Assembly (NCBI GenBank): GCA_935421135.1
Contig: OW285193.1
Location: forward strand, 7,434,496 to 7,498,495
DNA length: 64,000 nt
Source of the DNA: Bugulina stolonifera
Taxonomy: Eukaryota > Bryozoa > Gymnolaemata > Cheilostomatida > Bugulidae
Direction: 5' to 3'
Shown: one piece after another, positions 62,044 through 64,000 of the stretch
Layout: each line of letters begins with the position of its first letter
Numbering within the stretch: position 1 is the stretch's first letter
The notes under the pieces: generated by a model
The model's database searches: none
Told to the model about the DNA's origin: nothing
What the model saw: only the letters and a program-made list of their open reading frames with translations
Made by a program: the position numbers and the translations under genes

Positions 62044-64000
62044 TAGAAGAAGAGCATGCACAAGCAAACCATGGGCCAAACTTCTACCACAGACTAAGAG
62101 CTGTAAGCTATGGAATGATGAGTCTATTGTAATATTGTCCTTTTATCTAATCAATAGAATATTGTGATCTCTCTTTTATAGAGTAATAATAATACTACAA
62201 TTACTTATTGATTGAACAAACAACTGTATTGAATTATAATAATGACTTATCAATAATTGATGATTGTAAATATCATTGAGAATAGCACATGCTGTTATGT
62301 CCTAGGTAACATATGAACTACATGTAAATAGAGAGAATGCTATAAAATTTTTGAATCAAGTGTGACATTGATTGATATGGTAGGTCTAGGCTATCTAAAA
62401 GTTTAATAAATTAGAAACGCGCAATTATATATTATCACGGTGAATATTATGATGCAACATTAGACATACTAAAACGCATAGCCTATATCCAATGTATTGT
62501 GCATGTATAGTACCTCAACATTGAAATAAAGTTTCTGTATAGTATTGGCAAATGTCTTAATAATTATTTCTGGGCATCATGGCGATTGCGATTGTGAAAT
62601 TAAAATATTGCATGTACCTAGAGAATCTACCGCTATTGATAGGCAACTTCCACCAGGTGTGGTCTATCAGATAGCTCAATTACTTTTAATGTGCTCACTT
62701 GCACATGAAACAGAAAGGGTAGCAAACCACAATATGCTGTGAACTGCAGACGATTATGGTTCAAAGGGCACTTTTAGTGTTTTACTCACGACTTCTCGGA
62801 CCAGCCTGGGTTGCAAATAAAAATCAAAAGATGGTGGCTCTGCCTAGGCCCACACAACTATTGGCCTGAGAGCTTACTTGGCCGGAGTGTTCGTGACTCT
62901 GTGACGAATGTGTACTGGGAAAGACTTTTTTATTTTAAAACAACAGAAATGAAATGGTATGTTTTGTTCATCTTAATATTTATTGTATTATGCTATGTAC
63001 ATACAATACATTAAGGAACGCTGGCAGATCAATGTTGATTGGCTCCTTCTGGTAACAGGAAAAAAACAAAACCAGCATGGGACATTGAATACAGTGAAAT
63101 TACATTCAGTGAACATTGCTGCTGTTGAATATGTACATGTTAATCTTTGCACAATCTCTGTCTTTATGCCCATCACATACTTGCAGTAAAATGCTCTGAT
63201 TCTCGATGTAACGCTCTAGACAATCAACCAAACTAGTTCATCTCACATCAATGGATTGTCATTCAGGTGTAGTATGCAAACATTGATATGCACAACTGGA
63301 AATAATCACTATTAACAAATTTAAGGAGACAAAACAAAAATATTGCATGTTTATGTCTTTTATTGCTGTTTTAAAACGAATTGTTCTAAACAAACCAACC
63401 TTGTTCATTCCTAAGCGATAAAAATAGTCAAATAGTTTGGGAGGGGTTGTCCTCTCTTATTAACGAATACCTATAGGGAAGATTGCTTAGACGCAGTGCT
63501 TGTTCTGAAACCGGCCGTTTTCGGTATTTATCCGAGACAGTTTGGGGATGTGCAATTGTCATAAACTCGACTTCCTGCATGTTTATAACCTGTGAGCCAA
63601 GGGTTTATGTTAAATTTATGCTGTATTATTGTACTTTATGTTTCGATTCTATTGCGGCAGACAATCCGAAGCACAGTCTACTATTCCACCACATTGTTTT
63701 GCCATTGCCATGGACATTGATCGACATTGTATAATCATACCTTTGATCTTGTTTAAAATATTTAAAAGCATAAAGGAAACCACTTTACATGTTATTATTC
63801 ACAATCTGCAGCTATTGAGCTTTAATTTTAGTATTTGTTTGACTTCACAATTATGGGATAGTGAGTCACACAGGCACAGTAATCAGTAGACTTTACATAA
63901 CGCGACAGGCCTCTTAAATAGAATAGATAAATATTAAATAGATATCATACCTTAAGCTATACCTTAAGTTGTCCTAGTCTCCAGAGCCAGAGCCTGACTT
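62044..64000. other. Upstream region of the Ly6-like gene to window end
   Basis: It includes MITE copy C (62777-62930). I found no other exon that combines a start or acceptor with a donor and a recognisable protein. Confidence 0.35.
62777..62930 (+). mobile_element. MITE, family copy C, probably truncated
   Basis: It contains TTGCAAATAAAAATCAAAAG followed by ATGGTGGC, and later GTGTTCGTGACTCTGTGACG, in the same order and spacing as in copy A. The left end resembles the inverted repeat (TCACGACTTCT); the right end is not clear. Confidence 0.6.

Noticed and set aside
63483..63889. Two overlapping plus-strand frames near the window end
   Set aside because: They overlap each other, lack splice sites and match no family.

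Overview
The window is animal nuclear DNA. It is AT-rich, the genes are cut into many short exons with GT/AG introns, and the proteins are metazoan kinds: LRR-Ig-FN3 and TPBG-like cell-surface receptors, a TRIM protein, a secreted CAP protein, an MS4A-like four-pass protein and a Ly6-like protein. The gene spacing, the short introns and the very frequent palindrome TACATGTA would fit a marine invertebrate, possibly a sponge, but nothing here fixes the phylum. I rebuilt the gene models by hand from splice sites and reading phase. In every complete model the exon lengths add up to a whole number of codons, except for one single-base frameshift in the TRIM gene.

Layout, left to right. 1.1-4.3 kb (+): LRR-Ig-FN3 single-pass receptor. 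6.2-15.8 kb (+): Golgi-type coiled-coil type II membrane protein with a 2.08-kb inverted-repeat transposon in an intron. 19.1-23.9 kb (-): TPBG-like LRR membrane protein. 24.8-25.4 kb: decayed LINE reverse transcriptase. 25.6-26.6 kb: hAT-type MITE filled with CAAGT repeats and flanked by an 8-bp target duplication. 28.7-32.3 kb (+): MS4A/CD20-like protein. 34.3-37.4 kb and 39.9-42.9 kb (-): two tandem paralogues that share a signal peptide, a small cysteine motif and a long Glu/Arg/Lys helix; only the second carries a GAPR-1-like CAP domain. 44.0-49.1 kb (-): SLC35F6, first exon not found. 50.5-52.6 kb (+): PSMB6. 52.9-57.8 kb (-): RING/B-box/coiled-coil protein with a repeat-rich C-terminal domain, convergent with PSMB6. 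60.5-62.0 kb (-): small Ly6/uPAR-like, probably GPI-anchored protein.

The genes do not form one pathway. PSMB6 and SLC35F6 are housekeeping genes (proteasome; lysosomal carrier). The others are mostly cell-surface or secreted proteins. The two most unusual observations are the secreted helix/CAP paralogue pair and a recurrent pattern in which local tandem duplications sit exactly on splice junctions. The latter occurs at five junctions in three genes and repeatedly makes spare donor or acceptor sites. A three-copy mariner-type MITE family, one copy of which abuts a splice donor of the TRIM gene, is a third.
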